A stretch of DNA of 20,358 bases from a virus, in IMG/VR virus record IMGVR_UViG_3300025128_005278, positions 1-20,358 of that record, one strand, 5' to 3'. Below, one piece after another: positions 7,345-15,642 of the stretch. The position numbers were made by a program, and so were the translations under genes. The notes beneath the pieces were generated by a model. That model saw nothing but the letters and a program-made list of their open reading frames with translations. It was not told where the DNA came from and made no database searches. How positions within the stretch are numbered: position 1 is the stretch's first letter; each line of letters opens with the position of its first letter.

Positions 7345-7718
7345 TAATCTCTCTCCCATTCTCCTTCGTGGAATCCATCCGCGAAGTGTTTAGTTTCTCT
7401 TATTTTGGTTGCAGATATTTCACCTATATCTTTTGGTGGTACGTGTTCAATTATATCATATCCAACACCACGTCCATAATTTACAGATTCTATATCGGGT
7501 ATAATCATAACTTTAATAGTTCCTTCTTCTATAAATTCTTTTAACTGAATTTGTAAATTATCATAAACTTCTTCACAAGTAAATGGATTATTCTTATCTG
7601 GCATCATATCTCGAATACAAATTAAAACATTTTTACCCTCTTTTAGTCTTTGGTCAATTAACCATTGATGACCTTTGTGCCAAGGTTGCCACCTACCTAC
7701 AAACATTGAGTATTTCAT
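7344..7718 (-). CDS. HxGH-type nucleotidyltransferase, 124 aa
   Basis: The ATG at 7718 lies inside the end of the kinase gene (26-base overlap) and has GAGGAG 7 bases upstream, embedded in that gene's coding sequence. The family motifs are GRWQPWHKGH (8-17), where the HxGH histidines bind nucleotide phosphates, and ISATKIR (101-107), the ISxTxxR motif. Such enzymes transfer AMP or CMP from the triphosphate to a phosphorylated acceptor. The protein is short, close to the minimal Rossmann core. Annotated relatives are called NMN adenylyltransferase-like or cytidylyltransferase-like; the substrate is not identifiable. The overlap with the APS-kinase-like gene argues for consecutive steps or a complex. 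Confidence 0.85.
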   Translation of the reverse strand: MKYSMFVGRWQPWHKGHQWLIDQRLKEGKNVLICIRDMMPDKNNPFTCEEVYDNLQIQLKEFIEEGTIKVMIIPDIESVNYGRGVGYDIIEHVPPKDIGEISATKIRETKHFADGFHEGEWERD

Positions 7719-8103
7719 CTATACACTCCTCTATTGTGTTGTCTGTATTTATCTTTACAAAGTTTTCTGTTGGTGGTTCATAATTTTCAACATGATATTC
7801 TTTTCGTAAATTACGTTTAGAATGTAAATAAAAAACTTCTCCGATTCTCATATCACGATAAGGTGAAACCAAAGATACTAATACCAAGTATCCTTTGTTA
7901 TCCATAACCTTTGCCATATTAATGACAAACTGAATGTTCTTTCTACGTCCTTTTTCTGAATAGTCTTGATTATCCAAAATATCTCGTAAGTCATCACCAT
8001 CGAGATGTATAATTTTCTTTGAAGTGCAAAATACTCTGTTTTGAAGTTCTTTACACAATGTTGTTTTACCTGAACCTGGTTGACCTGTAAACCATAGAAT
8101 CAT
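7693..8103 (-). CDS. cysC: Adenylylsulfate kinase-like P-loop kinase, 136 aa
   Basis: The P-loop is GQPGSGKTT (7-15). It is followed by HLDGDDLRDIL (33-43), the DGD-x-R region that binds the nucleotide substrate in APS kinase, RRKNI (53-57), and LVSLVSPYRDMR (75-86), which closely follows the APS-kinase ISPYR block. The tail YEPPTENFVKINT (108-120) matches the end of the family. Between them the usual RDPKGLYKKA lid segment is missing, so the protein is about 60 residues shorter than cellular CysC. True APS kinase makes PAPS; CysC-like enzymes also phosphorylate other nucleotide compounds, as in Campylobacter phosphoramidate synthesis. With the adjacent nucleotidyltransferase, a nucleotide-activated metabolite pathway is plausible. 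The ribosome site is modest (AAAGG, 8 bases away). Confidence 0.8.
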   Translation of the reverse strand: MILWFTGQPGSGKTTLCKELQNRVFCTSKKIIHLDGDDLRDILDNQDYSEKGRRKNIQFVINMAKVMDNKGYLVLVSLVSPYRDMRIGEVFYLHSKRNLRKEYHVENYEPPTENFVKINTDNTIEECIDEILNVCR

Positions 8104-8117
8104 TTAATAACCTTTAT

Positions 8118-8132
8118 TTAATAATATATATA
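8118..8132 (-). promoter_or_regulatory. Candidate promoter element before the accessory operon
   Basis: The 53-base gap between the hub gene and the kinase gene is the only break before a twelve-gene train. It contains the 15-mer TTAATAATATATATA (plus-strand reading), which occurs again at the same kind of position before the coiled-coil gene at 20280-20294. A TA-rich block 15 bases before the start codon could be the melting element of a phage late-type promoter. Both gaps are AT-rich, so chance similarity is possible. Confidence 0.3.
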
Positions 8133-8156
8133 TAACTTTAATTTCAAAAACTAAAA

Positions 8157-11141
8157 TTATTTTAAGTAACGAAGAACTCTCTTCTCTTCTCCAAAACTGA
8201 ATTCTTTTTTAAACCACTTTTCAAGGGTAGGGCGTTTTTTAGTTCCATATTTTTTATTAAATTGTTTTGTAATTTCTTGACGAATGTCAGCACTTAATAT
8301 GATTCGTTTCTCATCTTTACCCAGAAAGCTCTTGAAGTTGTACTTTTTTGGTTCCCAATACATGGCATGTTCAAAAACCCTATAAACTTCTTTTTCTCTT
8401 GTTCCACCTCCTGCCATGGCATTATAAAGTTTATCCACGAGTTCTGGTATTTTATCTTTTTGTTCATCGTTCCAGTCTTTGTAAACTTTTCTGTTTTCAG
8501 CTGTATTTGCAGATTCACCCGCCTTTGTTTGAAAACCACCAGTTTCCGTTTCAATTTTATCTTGTTCCTCTACATCATCTGAAAGCTCATTAATCACCTC
8601 TACGAATTTAAGTCCATCTATGTATTGAATTTGGTCTTTAACTTTATCAAGAATTTCATAACCAGTTTTCTCTGCAAGATCATCAGTATTAACTCTCATC
8701 ATCGCTTCAATTTGAGTATTCCATCCATCAGTGCCTACTGTATGAGCTACTGACGTGACTTGAAACACTGCAAACTCTCGATATAATTCAGGTATATAAT
8801 CTATAGTAAAATAATCATATAGTTTTATTCCTGCTATTCCACTCAAACTAAAAGTACAGGTAAATGGAATAGGTATATCGTTTAATCTAAAGGACTTATC
8901 TGTTTTGTTTATAAAGTAATCCATTGTTTTTGTGTACTGAGGTAACATGGTGCCGTCAGGATTATAAATAACTCCTCTTTCATTCAAACTCTTAGTGGTG
9001 TCAAACCATTGATACTTTTCAGTCTCATCTTCATCATCAAGTGCCCCTATCACTGCTAATTGTTCATTTGTTTTTTGAGTCGCTCTCTGAGTGATTGGTG
9101 CAGTTTTTACTTTTAAATCTCCTGTTTTATCTCTGAAGGCCACTTGACCATTCATGTATGGTGTAGTTACATCACCTAATAATTCATCTCGTTGTAGTTT
9201 TAGTGCATCTATTTCTGCGTTTTGTACCTTTTTACTCACATAATTATAACTTTGAAGTGCTGCAAATACTTGCATTTGTTGTGAATCCATATCCTTTTGG
9301 ATATCTCCATACACACCACTTCTTACCTCTGCACTATTTTGACCAGTAAGGGCTGCCTGAGTCATCATTTCAGCAGATATACTTGTAGAAAAAGTTAGTT
9401 CTTTTAATAATGAGTCTTTACTATAAACACTAAATTCAAACGACTTATCTGAATTACTTCGTGTGGATTTGTTCCTTGTATCAGGAAAAGTTAAAACTTC
9501 TTTGACTCGTTTTCTCGTTACTTTTCTATCAAAAACTCCAACTAATGTGGTGTCGTTTGTACCTTGTAATACATCAAAATCCCAAAACCCACCATACTGA
9601 GCACTTACGTATGCCCAAAAAGCTTTAATAGAAGAACCAATGTCCGAAGTACCTGTAAAATATTTTTGAAGAATGTCAGCACTGAAAACAATATTTCGAA
9701 TGATACCCCTTTCATTCTGAAAAATATCTGGTTCAAACTTGTTGAACCTTCTGTTAATTGAGGAGTATACCTCTATTACTTCTTCATATTTATCAAGTCC
9801 TCTTTTACCTGTCTCTTTTGTTTTTTCATAAACATTTTTATCAAACTCAATTGTTTTACCAGGAAAAATTATATCAAAGGATTTAGTGAATAAGTTTATA
9901 TCACTTTTACATAGGTTTGGTTCATATCCATCAAAATCAAGACTTTTAAAAGAACTATTAAATCTTGCAATCCATTTGTCATCTACACCAGTTTTTTCAT
10001 TTTTTCCTGATTTTGGTAAGATTAAACCAAAGTGGGTATTCAAGATATTATCTTCAAACCAACCCCAAGTACACCAACCTTTACTCCCTCTAATATGAAT
10101 TTGTCCATCGGTATTTAAATATGATTTACTTTTATCATTACTCTCTTCTTCAGATTCACTTTTATATGGTGGAAACCAATCAAAGTTTTTGATAATTTTT
10201 TCTATTGTTGTAGCACTCGGAACTCTCATAATATGACCATTGAAATCACTCATTATTTTTTCAAAAGAAGTTTTTTGTGCCTCTTTAATTGCTTCTTTTA
10301 ATTTTTCTTTTTCTTTATCTACAAGGACTCTATTACTCTCTACGTTTTGTATAGCTTTATTCACACCAGCCTGTATTCTTTTTTGTTCTTTTGTTTGATA
10401 ATCAAAAACTAAACTTGGTGTTTCAATATCATCATTTCTTCCGATTGGTGATTTAAATAATTGTTGTCCCATTGAGACTATTTCGGTTGAACACTCGTAT
10501 CTACCAGCTTCAGAGAGATTGAAATTAAAATTCTTAATCGTACCACAAGTAACAAAGTAATCACCACCATATTCCACTATCTTTTTTTGATTTGCCTTGA
10601 AAAAGTCAAGCATCTCTTCTGAAGTTTCAGCAGTGGAAATCTCTTGTGGTTTTTCAGCAGACCAACCAAACTCGACCATTACCATTCTACCAATAGTTAA
10701 AAATGCATTTTGATATATTTCAAATTCATTTATATCACCTAAAGTCCAAGTGATTGTGGTTGATAATGTGGTTTGATTTAAATAACTGGATTCTATTGAG
10801 GTGATTCCATTGTGAGGACGAAAGAGTTTATCGGAATCGTTCTTTCTAATAGATAAAGCTGGTTCAAACTCATTACCTTTAACATAAGAACTTAATTCAA
10901 ATAACTCGGTGGATTTTACATCAATTATATCTCCATTTGAATCACGTTCAAGATTAGGAACTGCGGAAATGGCCTTTGCCCAACAGGTATTACTAAGAAT
11001 GTTTTCTTGTTGTGTAAGGTTTGAGTAATCCGATACGGAATCAGTTGCAGATCCTAAATATACACCACCTTGTCTATTGAGAGCATCAATTCTTTGGAAT
11101 AAAGTTCTTTGTATATTTGGATGTATAAAGTCACCAAACAT
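8157..11141 (-). CDS. Large baseplate hub protein with annexin-like C-terminal repeat, 994 aa
   Basis: The ATG at 11141 follows the LysM gene stop by one base. Near residues 128-160 a TITWTLGDINEF segment and RMVMVEFGW resemble the N-terminal domain of myovirus hub proteins (the gp27/gp44/gpD type). A coiled coil lies near 255-295. Residues about 758-817 (IPFTCTFSLSGIAGIKLYDY onward, ending EAMMRV) match the C-terminal hub domain where such proteins attach to the tube. After a charged linker (818-880), residues about 893-994 form a separate module with LYNAMAGGGTREKEVYRVF and KKYGTKKRPTLEKWFKKEF, very like an annexin-type repeat. It is much longer than T4 gp27 (391). The gene position after tape measure, tube cap and LysM protein supports a hub role. 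No lysozyme domain is evident. Confidence 0.8.
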   Translation of the reverse strand: MFGDFIHPNIQRTLFQRIDALNRQGGVYLGSATDSVSDYSNLTQQENILSNTCWAKAISAVPNLERDSNGDIIDVKSTELFELSSYVKGNEFEPALSIRKNDSDKLFRPHNGITSIESSYLNQTTLSTTITWTLGDINEFEIYQNAFLTIGRMVMVEFGWSAEKPQEISTAETSEEMLDFFKANQKKIVEYGGDYFVTCGTIKNFNFNLSEAGRYECSTEIVSMGQQLFKSPIGRNDDIETPSLVFDYQTKEQKRIQAGVNKAIQNVESNRVLVDKEKEKLKEAIKEAQKTSFEKIMSDFNGHIMRVPSATTIEKIIKNFDWFPPYKSESEEESNDKSKSYLNTDGQIHIRGSKGWCTWGWFEDNILNTHFGLILPKSGKNEKTGVDDKWIARFNSSFKSLDFDGYEPNLCKSDINLFTKSFDIIFPGKTIEFDKNVYEKTKETGKRGLDKYEEVIEVYSSINRRFNKFEPDIFQNERGIIRNIVFSADILQKYFTGTSDIGSSIKAFWAYVSAQYGGFWDFDVLQGTNDTTLVGVFDRKVTRKRVKEVLTFPDTRNKSTRSNSDKSFEFSVYSKDSLLKELTFSTSISAEMMTQAALTGQNSAEVRSGVYGDIQKDMDSQQMQVFAALQSYNYVSKKVQNAEIDALKLQRDELLGDVTTPYMNGQVAFRDKTGDLKVKTAPITQRATQKTNEQLAVIGALDDEDETEKYQWFDTTKSLNERGVIYNPDGTMLPQYTKTMDYFINKTDKSFRLNDIPIPFTCTFSLSGIAGIKLYDYFTIDYIPELYREFAVFQVTSVAHTVGTDGWNTQIEAMMRVNTDDLAEKTGYEILDKVKDQIQYIDGLKFVEVINELSDDVEEQDKIETETGGFQTKAGESANTAENRKVYKDWNDEQKDKIPELVDKLYNAMAGGGTREKEVYRVFEHAMYWEPKKYNFKSFLGKDEKRIILSADIRQEITKQFNKKYGTKKRPTLEKWFKKEFSFGEEKRVLRYLK

Positions 11142-11142
11142 T

Positions 11143-11451
11143 TTACTCTCTACTTGAATTTAAATTATTTAATTCTCTGATTGAATCTGAGATATCGGTT
11201 GGAATTGTTATTCTTCGACCAATCTTAGGTCTTAAATCACCATTGAATTCCCCATTGGCTCTTGCAATAACCCACCAAAAAGTTGTATCGTTATAAAACC
11301 TATTAGCCAGAGAACCATAACTATCTCCATACTTAACAACATAAGATATATCACTATCTTTTGGTGATATTTTTGCATACTCAATTGAAGATAATTTTCT
11401 ATTACCATTTTCTTTATCAAGTTTTATTCTTTGGTGTCTGTATCTGTTCAT
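11143..11451 (-). CDS. LysM-domain baseplate protein, gp53-like, 102 aa
   Basis: The ATG at 11451 overlaps the upstream stop as TAATG. Residues about 36-85 form a LysM-type module: YVVKYGDSYGSLANRFYND, then FWWVIARANGEFNG, then IGRRITIP. That WWVIARAN pattern is typical of LysM-like domains in myovirus baseplate proteins such as T4 gp53, where the fold serves in assembly and not necessarily in peptidoglycan binding. The protein is about half the length of T4 gp53, with only a short basic N-terminal extension. It sits between the tube-cap-like and hub genes, and the tight packing fits fixed stoichiometric production. Confidence 0.83.
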   Translation of the reverse strand: MNRYRHQRIKLDKENGNRKLSSIEYAKISPKDSDISYVVKYGDSYGSLANRFYNDTTFWWVIARANGEFNGDLRPKIGRRITIPTDISDSIRELNNLNSSRE

Positions 11452-12848
11452 TATTCACTCTTCTCTATACTATTTTGATTTACTTTAGCATTCATTTGTG
11501 CATGAAATGGATATTTTTTCTTATATGCAGTTGAAGATGTTTTTTTAGTTTGGTCTAAATATGGACTTATTCCACTCTTAACATCATGTAGTTCTGGTAA
11601 AAAAGGAACATCATAATGTTTACCAAGAGTTTGTGGTGAGTATTTACCAATGTGGGTAAATTCAGTAGTTACTGCAAAATGCATTGGTATTTGGAATCCA
11701 TCGTCAGTTTCCCAATTACTTGAATCATCCACCGTTATTGCAATACTACTAAAATAACCTGGTGTATCATTAAACATATCACCTACTGTTATACTTACAT
11801 AAGGTGCTACAGGACGAGTAGACTCATCACCTTGAAACAACTTTTTAAATGATGGATAACCAAGTCCTACTAAATAATTCATTTTTTCTTGTATGATTGG
11901 TATTTCTTGTTTAGTGAATGCTGCCACTTTAAAATCCAATGATACAGTTCTATCCGTACCCGTATAAATGTGAACAGCATCAGGTCTACCAATGTATCGT
12001 TCAGTATTAAACTGAGGGCTAACAGTATCAGTTATATTCTCTAAATGTGCTGGAAATATTAACCACTTACCATTTACTAAATCTCTGATTCTAAATTTAA
12101 TAAAATCCTTTGGAAGTTTTTTCGTTCCCGTTCGAGTACTATGACCACCATAAGGAACTTGTAATGCATTATGTACAGTAACATCGTACAGATTACCACC
12201 ATTAAAGGTTCTTATTGGGCCACTACTAAACCCATAATCTTTTGCCTTTTCACCCCCACCATCCAGATTTTTAAATAAGTTTGTAATAGACTTCCCCAAT
12301 CCACTTGCCTCAGGTGTTACATCAGTATTTTTAGTAACCTCTGACTCTGGATTATATTTAGGTGGATTTACTAAATCCGTTAAAGCAGTACGTAAACTCC
12401 TTGCGTGTCGTGGTGCGTGAAAATAAGGTGGAAGTGATGTAAAAAATCCCAATGGATTGTATATTCGAGTTTCTTTTCTTGCATTAAATCGTTGTAATAT
12501 TGCTTGTTTAATGTTAAAAATAATCCCTTTTGGTGTAATAGTCCATTTTGCCCATCTCTCTAAATCTTCAGCAGTTTTAATAACCTGTAAGGCAACGTTT
12601 CCGAATCCATCATTAAATCTATGTGCCGATAGATAAATATCACTTGGTTGTTTTACATCATTACTTCCTCTATCTGCGTTTGCCAACTTTGAAAAGTTAG
12701 AGGAAACAACCGTTGTGGTTACTTCAGTAGTACGAGCTGGTGGAGTGGGCAAATTCTTAACGTTACTCGGTTCTCTACGAGATGTTTCAATTTTTGTATA
12801 ATCGAAACTTGATAAGTCTTTTGATTTTAATCTATCTAATAATGACAT
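11451..12848 (-). CDS. Baseplate tube-cap/tail-tube-initiator-like protein, 465 aa
   Basis: Residues 1-70 are low-complexity and probably disordered. Residues about 128-160 contain a Pro/Arg-rich segment (NPLGFFTSLPPYFHAPRHAR). The best-formed part is about 248-405: DFIKFRIRDLVNGKWLIFPA, then RYIGRPDAVHIYTGTDRTVS, then VAPYVSITVGDMF, then MHFAVTTEFTHIG. This strand-rich pattern, with a tube-like beta barrel and long strands, is what I expect of proteins that seed the tail tube on the baseplate (T4 gp48/gp54 class). Its position directly after the tape measure agrees. I am confident of a baseplate role and less so of the exact T4 counterpart. The start ATG has only a weak GGA 9-10 bases upstream. 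Confidence 0.65.
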   Translation of the reverse strand: MSLLDRLKSKDLSSFDYTKIETSRREPSNVKNLPTPPARTTEVTTTVVSSNFSKLANADRGSNDVKQPSDIYLSAHRFNDGFGNVALQVIKTAEDLERWAKWTITPKGIIFNIKQAILQRFNARKETRIYNPLGFFTSLPPYFHAPRHARSLRTALTDLVNPPKYNPESEVTKNTDVTPEASGLGKSITNLFKNLDGGGEKAKDYGFSSGPIRTFNGGNLYDVTVHNALQVPYGGHSTRTGTKKLPKDFIKFRIRDLVNGKWLIFPAHLENITDTVSPQFNTERYIGRPDAVHIYTGTDRTVSLDFKVAAFTKQEIPIIQEKMNYLVGLGYPSFKKLFQGDESTRPVAPYVSITVGDMFNDTPGYFSSIAITVDDSSNWETDDGFQIPMHFAVTTEFTHIGKYSPQTLGKHYDVPFLPELHDVKSGISPYLDQTKKTSSTAYKKKYPFHAQMNAKVNQNSIEKSE

Positions 12849-12869
12849 AATTAATTATCCGTTAATTCT

Positions 12870-14555
12870 TTACTGTGAGTTCAACATTCGTCCCAACATA
12901 ACCATTACTGGATTGTTGGTCGCTGCTCCAACTGCCGTTACTGCAGGTGCAACATCACCACCAACCTTCTTTAAATTATCCCCTAAGGCCCTTGTTAATT
13001 CCTTTGTTGCTTTTGTTAATTCTTCTGTTGCACTTATTGATTGTTGTTGTAGTTTAGTTTCTTTTTCTTCTGTGCTTATTTCTAAAGGTTTTCCTGCAAC
13101 CAACCTACTTAATTCACCCACTTCAACTCCAATTGCAGATGCTAATTTTTTCCTTTGTATTGCATTTAATCGAGTGAATTCTTCTGCACTTCCCAATTGT
13201 TGAATTATATCGTTTGTGGCCCCCACGATATCATTATCTATGGCTAACATTCTAGCCCTATCAAAGTTTATATTCCTACCAATCATCATCGAGGCTTCCA
13301 TAGCAGAAGTTATAGAGGTTTCAAAGTCTAATAATGAGTCTGTAATTTTTAAAGTTGTTGCCAACTCTACACCCATTTTTGCTGCTTGAACTGCTGCCAT
13401 AGCAATATTTTTCATACTTGAGTCGGTGTAGGCTGCAAACTCTTCTGCACTTGTTGCCATATCTTGAAGTACTACACCACTATCTACAAGATTATCTCCA
13501 GCCAACTCAGTAACTGCATTAACTAATTCCAAACCACCCGTGAAATCAGTATTACCCATATCGGAAAATAACCTAGCCATATTTGCTATGTTTTCTTCTG
13601 TTGCACCTGATTTGATTGCTAATGTTGTTAAGGCCTTTACGTTTTCTTTATTTACATCACGAGTACCTCTCGTGGCAGTGAAAATTGCCTTTGCACTTTC
13701 TCTAATATCACCACCAAGAGCTGCAGCCTGTAGTTGAAATCCTGGCATAGTTTCAGTAACAGCTGCAAGTTTTATAGAAGTTCCAAGACCTGCATTTAAT
13801 TCTTCAGAAAAATTTTGTGCTGCCTTAAATCCCTTAACGAAAAAACCAACTACAGCTATTAGTGCTCCTAATATGGCCATAAGTGGATTGGCTTTAATTG
13901 CAAGTGCAAACTTCTTAGCTTGTTTTCCCATATCTTTGAATGCAGTAACACTTGAACCCAACGTCCCCAATGCCATATCAAGAAGTTTATTACGTTTTTT
14001 AACTTTATCGGCAGCCTCTCCAACTATTTCACTTTCTTGTTGTAGTAAACCTAACCTTTTTTTAATAACTTTTAATTCTTTAGGAGCAAGTTTCCCAGCT
14101 TCTTTAAGAAGTTCTGAAATTTCTTCTTGAACCTTTTTAGAATCATAATCCACAATATTTTTAGCTGATGTACTGTTAAGAACGTGTTCCTCTGTTTCTG
14201 AGATTTTTGATAATAAGGATGAATAATCACTACTGAAATCTTTGGTTTTTCTAATGGAGTGAGATATGGCTCGATTTGCAGTTTGACTTTCTCTTAGATT
14301 TTTAATCTGTTGTACAAGACTATTTGTTGTATCACTTAGTAAACTATTGTGAGTTCTACGTGTTCTGGTCACGTCCTCTTGTATTTTACGTTTTTTTTCT
14401 TCGTGTTTTAAAATCTCTGCGTTATTGTTAAGGATTTTTCTCTGGTCTGTTATGAATTGTTGTTTTGCACCAGCACCCTTACCTAACTCGGCATTAATTC
14501 TGACTTCGAGGTCTAATTGATCTTGTTTTAGTTTATTAAATTGAGCTTGATCCAT
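12870..14555 (-). CDS. Tail tape measure protein, gp29-like, 561 aa
   Basis: The N-terminal 200 residues are charged, Gln-rich coiled coil. A hydrophobic hairpin or membrane segment follows (NPLMAILGALIAVVGFFV, 223-240). Then comes a long Ala-rich helical part with repeated motifs such as ELAGDNLVDSGVVLQDMATS and MKNIAMAAVQAAKMGV, as in tape measure proteins. Length is close to T4 gp29 (590). With the usual rule of about 0.15 nm per residue it predicts a tail tube near 84 nm. The ATG at 14555 is the only usable one, since an in-frame stop sits two codons upstream. The nearest ribosome-like site (AAGGA) is about 13 bases away, beyond the palindrome GGCTAGCC, so initiation looks weak; a 13-codon ORF begins at the intervening ATG. 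Confidence 0.82.
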   Translation of the reverse strand: MDQAQFNKLKQDQLDLEVRINAELGKGAGAKQQFITDQRKILNNNAEILKHEEKKRKIQEDVTRTRRTHNSLLSDTTNSLVQQIKNLRESQTANRAISHSIRKTKDFSSDYSSLLSKISETEEHVLNSTSAKNIVDYDSKKVQEEISELLKEAGKLAPKELKVIKKRLGLLQQESEIVGEAADKVKKRNKLLDMALGTLGSSVTAFKDMGKQAKKFALAIKANPLMAILGALIAVVGFFVKGFKAAQNFSEELNAGLGTSIKLAAVTETMPGFQLQAAALGGDIRESAKAIFTATRGTRDVNKENVKALTTLAIKSGATEENIANMARLFSDMGNTDFTGGLELVNAVTELAGDNLVDSGVVLQDMATSAEEFAAYTDSSMKNIAMAAVQAAKMGVELATTLKITDSLLDFETSITSAMEASMMIGRNINFDRARMLAIDNDIVGATNDIIQQLGSAEEFTRLNAIQRKKLASAIGVEVGELSRLVAGKPLEISTEEKETKLQQQSISATEELTKATKELTRALGDNLKKVGGDVAPAVTAVGAATNNPVMVMLGRMLNSQ

Positions 14556-14606
14556 ATGGGGCTAGCCATCCTTAAATAATATGTTATATTGAAAGAGATT
14601 AAGTTA

Positions 14607-14795
14607 TTATTTTGGTATTCTACTGAGTGCGTCTTCTAAACTACCTAATGATTTAACAAATTTTTCTAACTCCCGTTTAGTTTTAGGATCAGATAAGACT
14701 TTTCGTGCGTTTTTTTGTTTCATCTTGTTGATTTTCTTTTCAACATTTTTATAAAACCTATCAAGAACGCCTTCGGCTAAGTCAAGTTTTGCCAT
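14607..14795 (-). CDS. Small basic helical protein, 62 aa
   Basis: The ATG has GGAG 7 bases upstream. The protein is highly charged, Lys-rich and predicted helical throughout, without membrane segments or recognisable motifs. Its location directly before the tape measure gene suggests a tail-assembly or baseplate accessory role, but this is position only. The 64-base gap upstream of it contains a TA-rich block (14832-14843) that may be a weak promoter. Confidence 0.65.
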   Translation of the reverse strand: MAKLDLAEGVLDRFYKNVEKKINKMKQKNARKVLSDPKTKRELEKFVKSLGSLEDALSRIPK

Positions 14796-14859
14796 TGTTA
14801 ATCTCCATTTATATCGATTGATTTATCTCAGTAATAAATATAAGAATTGAGGTTTTTTA

Positions 14860-15540
14860 TCATGATTGTTGATTTATATATTCTTCTACTACTTTTGCAG
14901 CAACTTTATCTGCATTTTCATTTGGATGAGCATCATAAATAATTCTATTTTTTGGATGTTGCCAAACCCAATACTTTTTAGATAAATTACTTCTACCTGT
15001 CAAACCACGTTTCATATTTTTTTCTGCATAATTTTTGTAATCTAAATCATCACAATCTTCTTCTTTTTTACAATAACCAGACTTACCCTCAAAAGACAAA
15101 TGAATGTGTTTCATATTGTTATCTTGGAAAAATTTAACAAACTGATTATCTATATCTTCTCCAAAATCAAATGGATGTCTTAATGGATAACCACCAGTAT
15201 TATATAGAAAGAAAATTACGTTAGAGTGTAAATTATTAATATCCAAAAGTAAATCTTTGTATTCAGTTAATAACTTTTCAATTGAATCTTGTTTGTTTTG
15301 TTGGAAAGAATGTACAAAATTTTGGTGTGTTTGTTTCGTATCACCACGTGAAAATGTCCTGATAGGTGTGGGTAATTGACACACTACAGCCTCTATCTCA
15401 ACATTGTTTTGATAATTTTTTATTGTTTTTTCAATTAAAGATAATCCCTTACCATGTAAACTTCTTTTAATTGGACTTACAAGTTTTAAATAATCTGGCC
15501 ATTTATCCGTCCAACTACAACCAATACATAAAACTTTCAT
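14860..15540 (-). CDS. SGNH/GDSL-hydrolase-like protein, 226 aa
   Basis: The ATG at 15540 overlaps the preceding 30-codon ORF as ATGA and has no clear ribosome site, so it probably depends on coupled translation. The N-terminus KVLCIGCSWTD (2-12) places Ser9 as the block I nucleophile on a Rossmann-like first strand. The C-terminus IIYDAHPNENA (200-210) supplies the D-x-x-H-type block V pair, here Asp203 and His205. A central VCQLPTPIR (53-61) and FFLYNTGGYP (110-119) may correspond to blocks II and III. SGNH enzymes are esterases or acetyl hydrolases of sugars and lipids. Sitting inside a tail module it might deacetylate host surface polysaccharide, but no signal peptide or tail-attachment domain is seen; an intracellular modifying enzyme is equally possible. 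Confidence 0.72.
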   Translation of the reverse strand: MKVLCIGCSWTDKWPDYLKLVSPIKRSLHGKGLSLIEKTIKNYQNNVEIEAVVCQLPTPIRTFSRGDTKQTHQNFVHSFQQNKQDSIEKLLTEYKDLLLDINNLHSNVIFFLYNTGGYPLRHPFDFGEDIDNQFVKFFQDNNMKHIHLSFEGKSGYCKKEEDCDDLDYKNYAEKNMKRGLTGRSNLSKKYWVWQHPKNRIIYDAHPNENADKVAAKVVEEYINQQS

Positions 15541-15629
15541 TTGTATATAAATGGATCTTTGTATTTACTTTTTTTAAATTTAATCCAAAACTTAATTTTC
15601 TTATAAAACTTAGAAAGAATCTTTAACAT
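15537..15629 (-). CDS. 30-residue basic peptide
   Basis: An ATG at 15629 with GGAG 9 bases upstream opens a 30-codon frame ending in TGA that overlaps the SGNH gene start as ATGA. The peptide is strongly basic and amphipathic (MLKILSKFYKKIKFWIKF at the start) and ends KDPFIYK. From memory, small ORFs ending in a DPFIY-like tail occur in other marine T4-like phages. The good ribosome site and the coupling overlap argue that it is translated; it may be a leader that feeds ribosomes to the SGNH gene or a small membrane-active peptide. Confidence 0.6.
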   Translation of the reverse strand: MLKILSKFYKKIKFWIKFKKSKYKDPFIYK

Positions 15630-15642
15630 TTATAATCTCCAA

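Noticed and set aside
8294-8554. 86-codon minus-strand frame inside the hub gene
   Set aside because: It lies wholly within the well-supported hub reading frame, has no ribosome site, and its Lys/Gln-rich composition is that of an AT-rich shadow frame.
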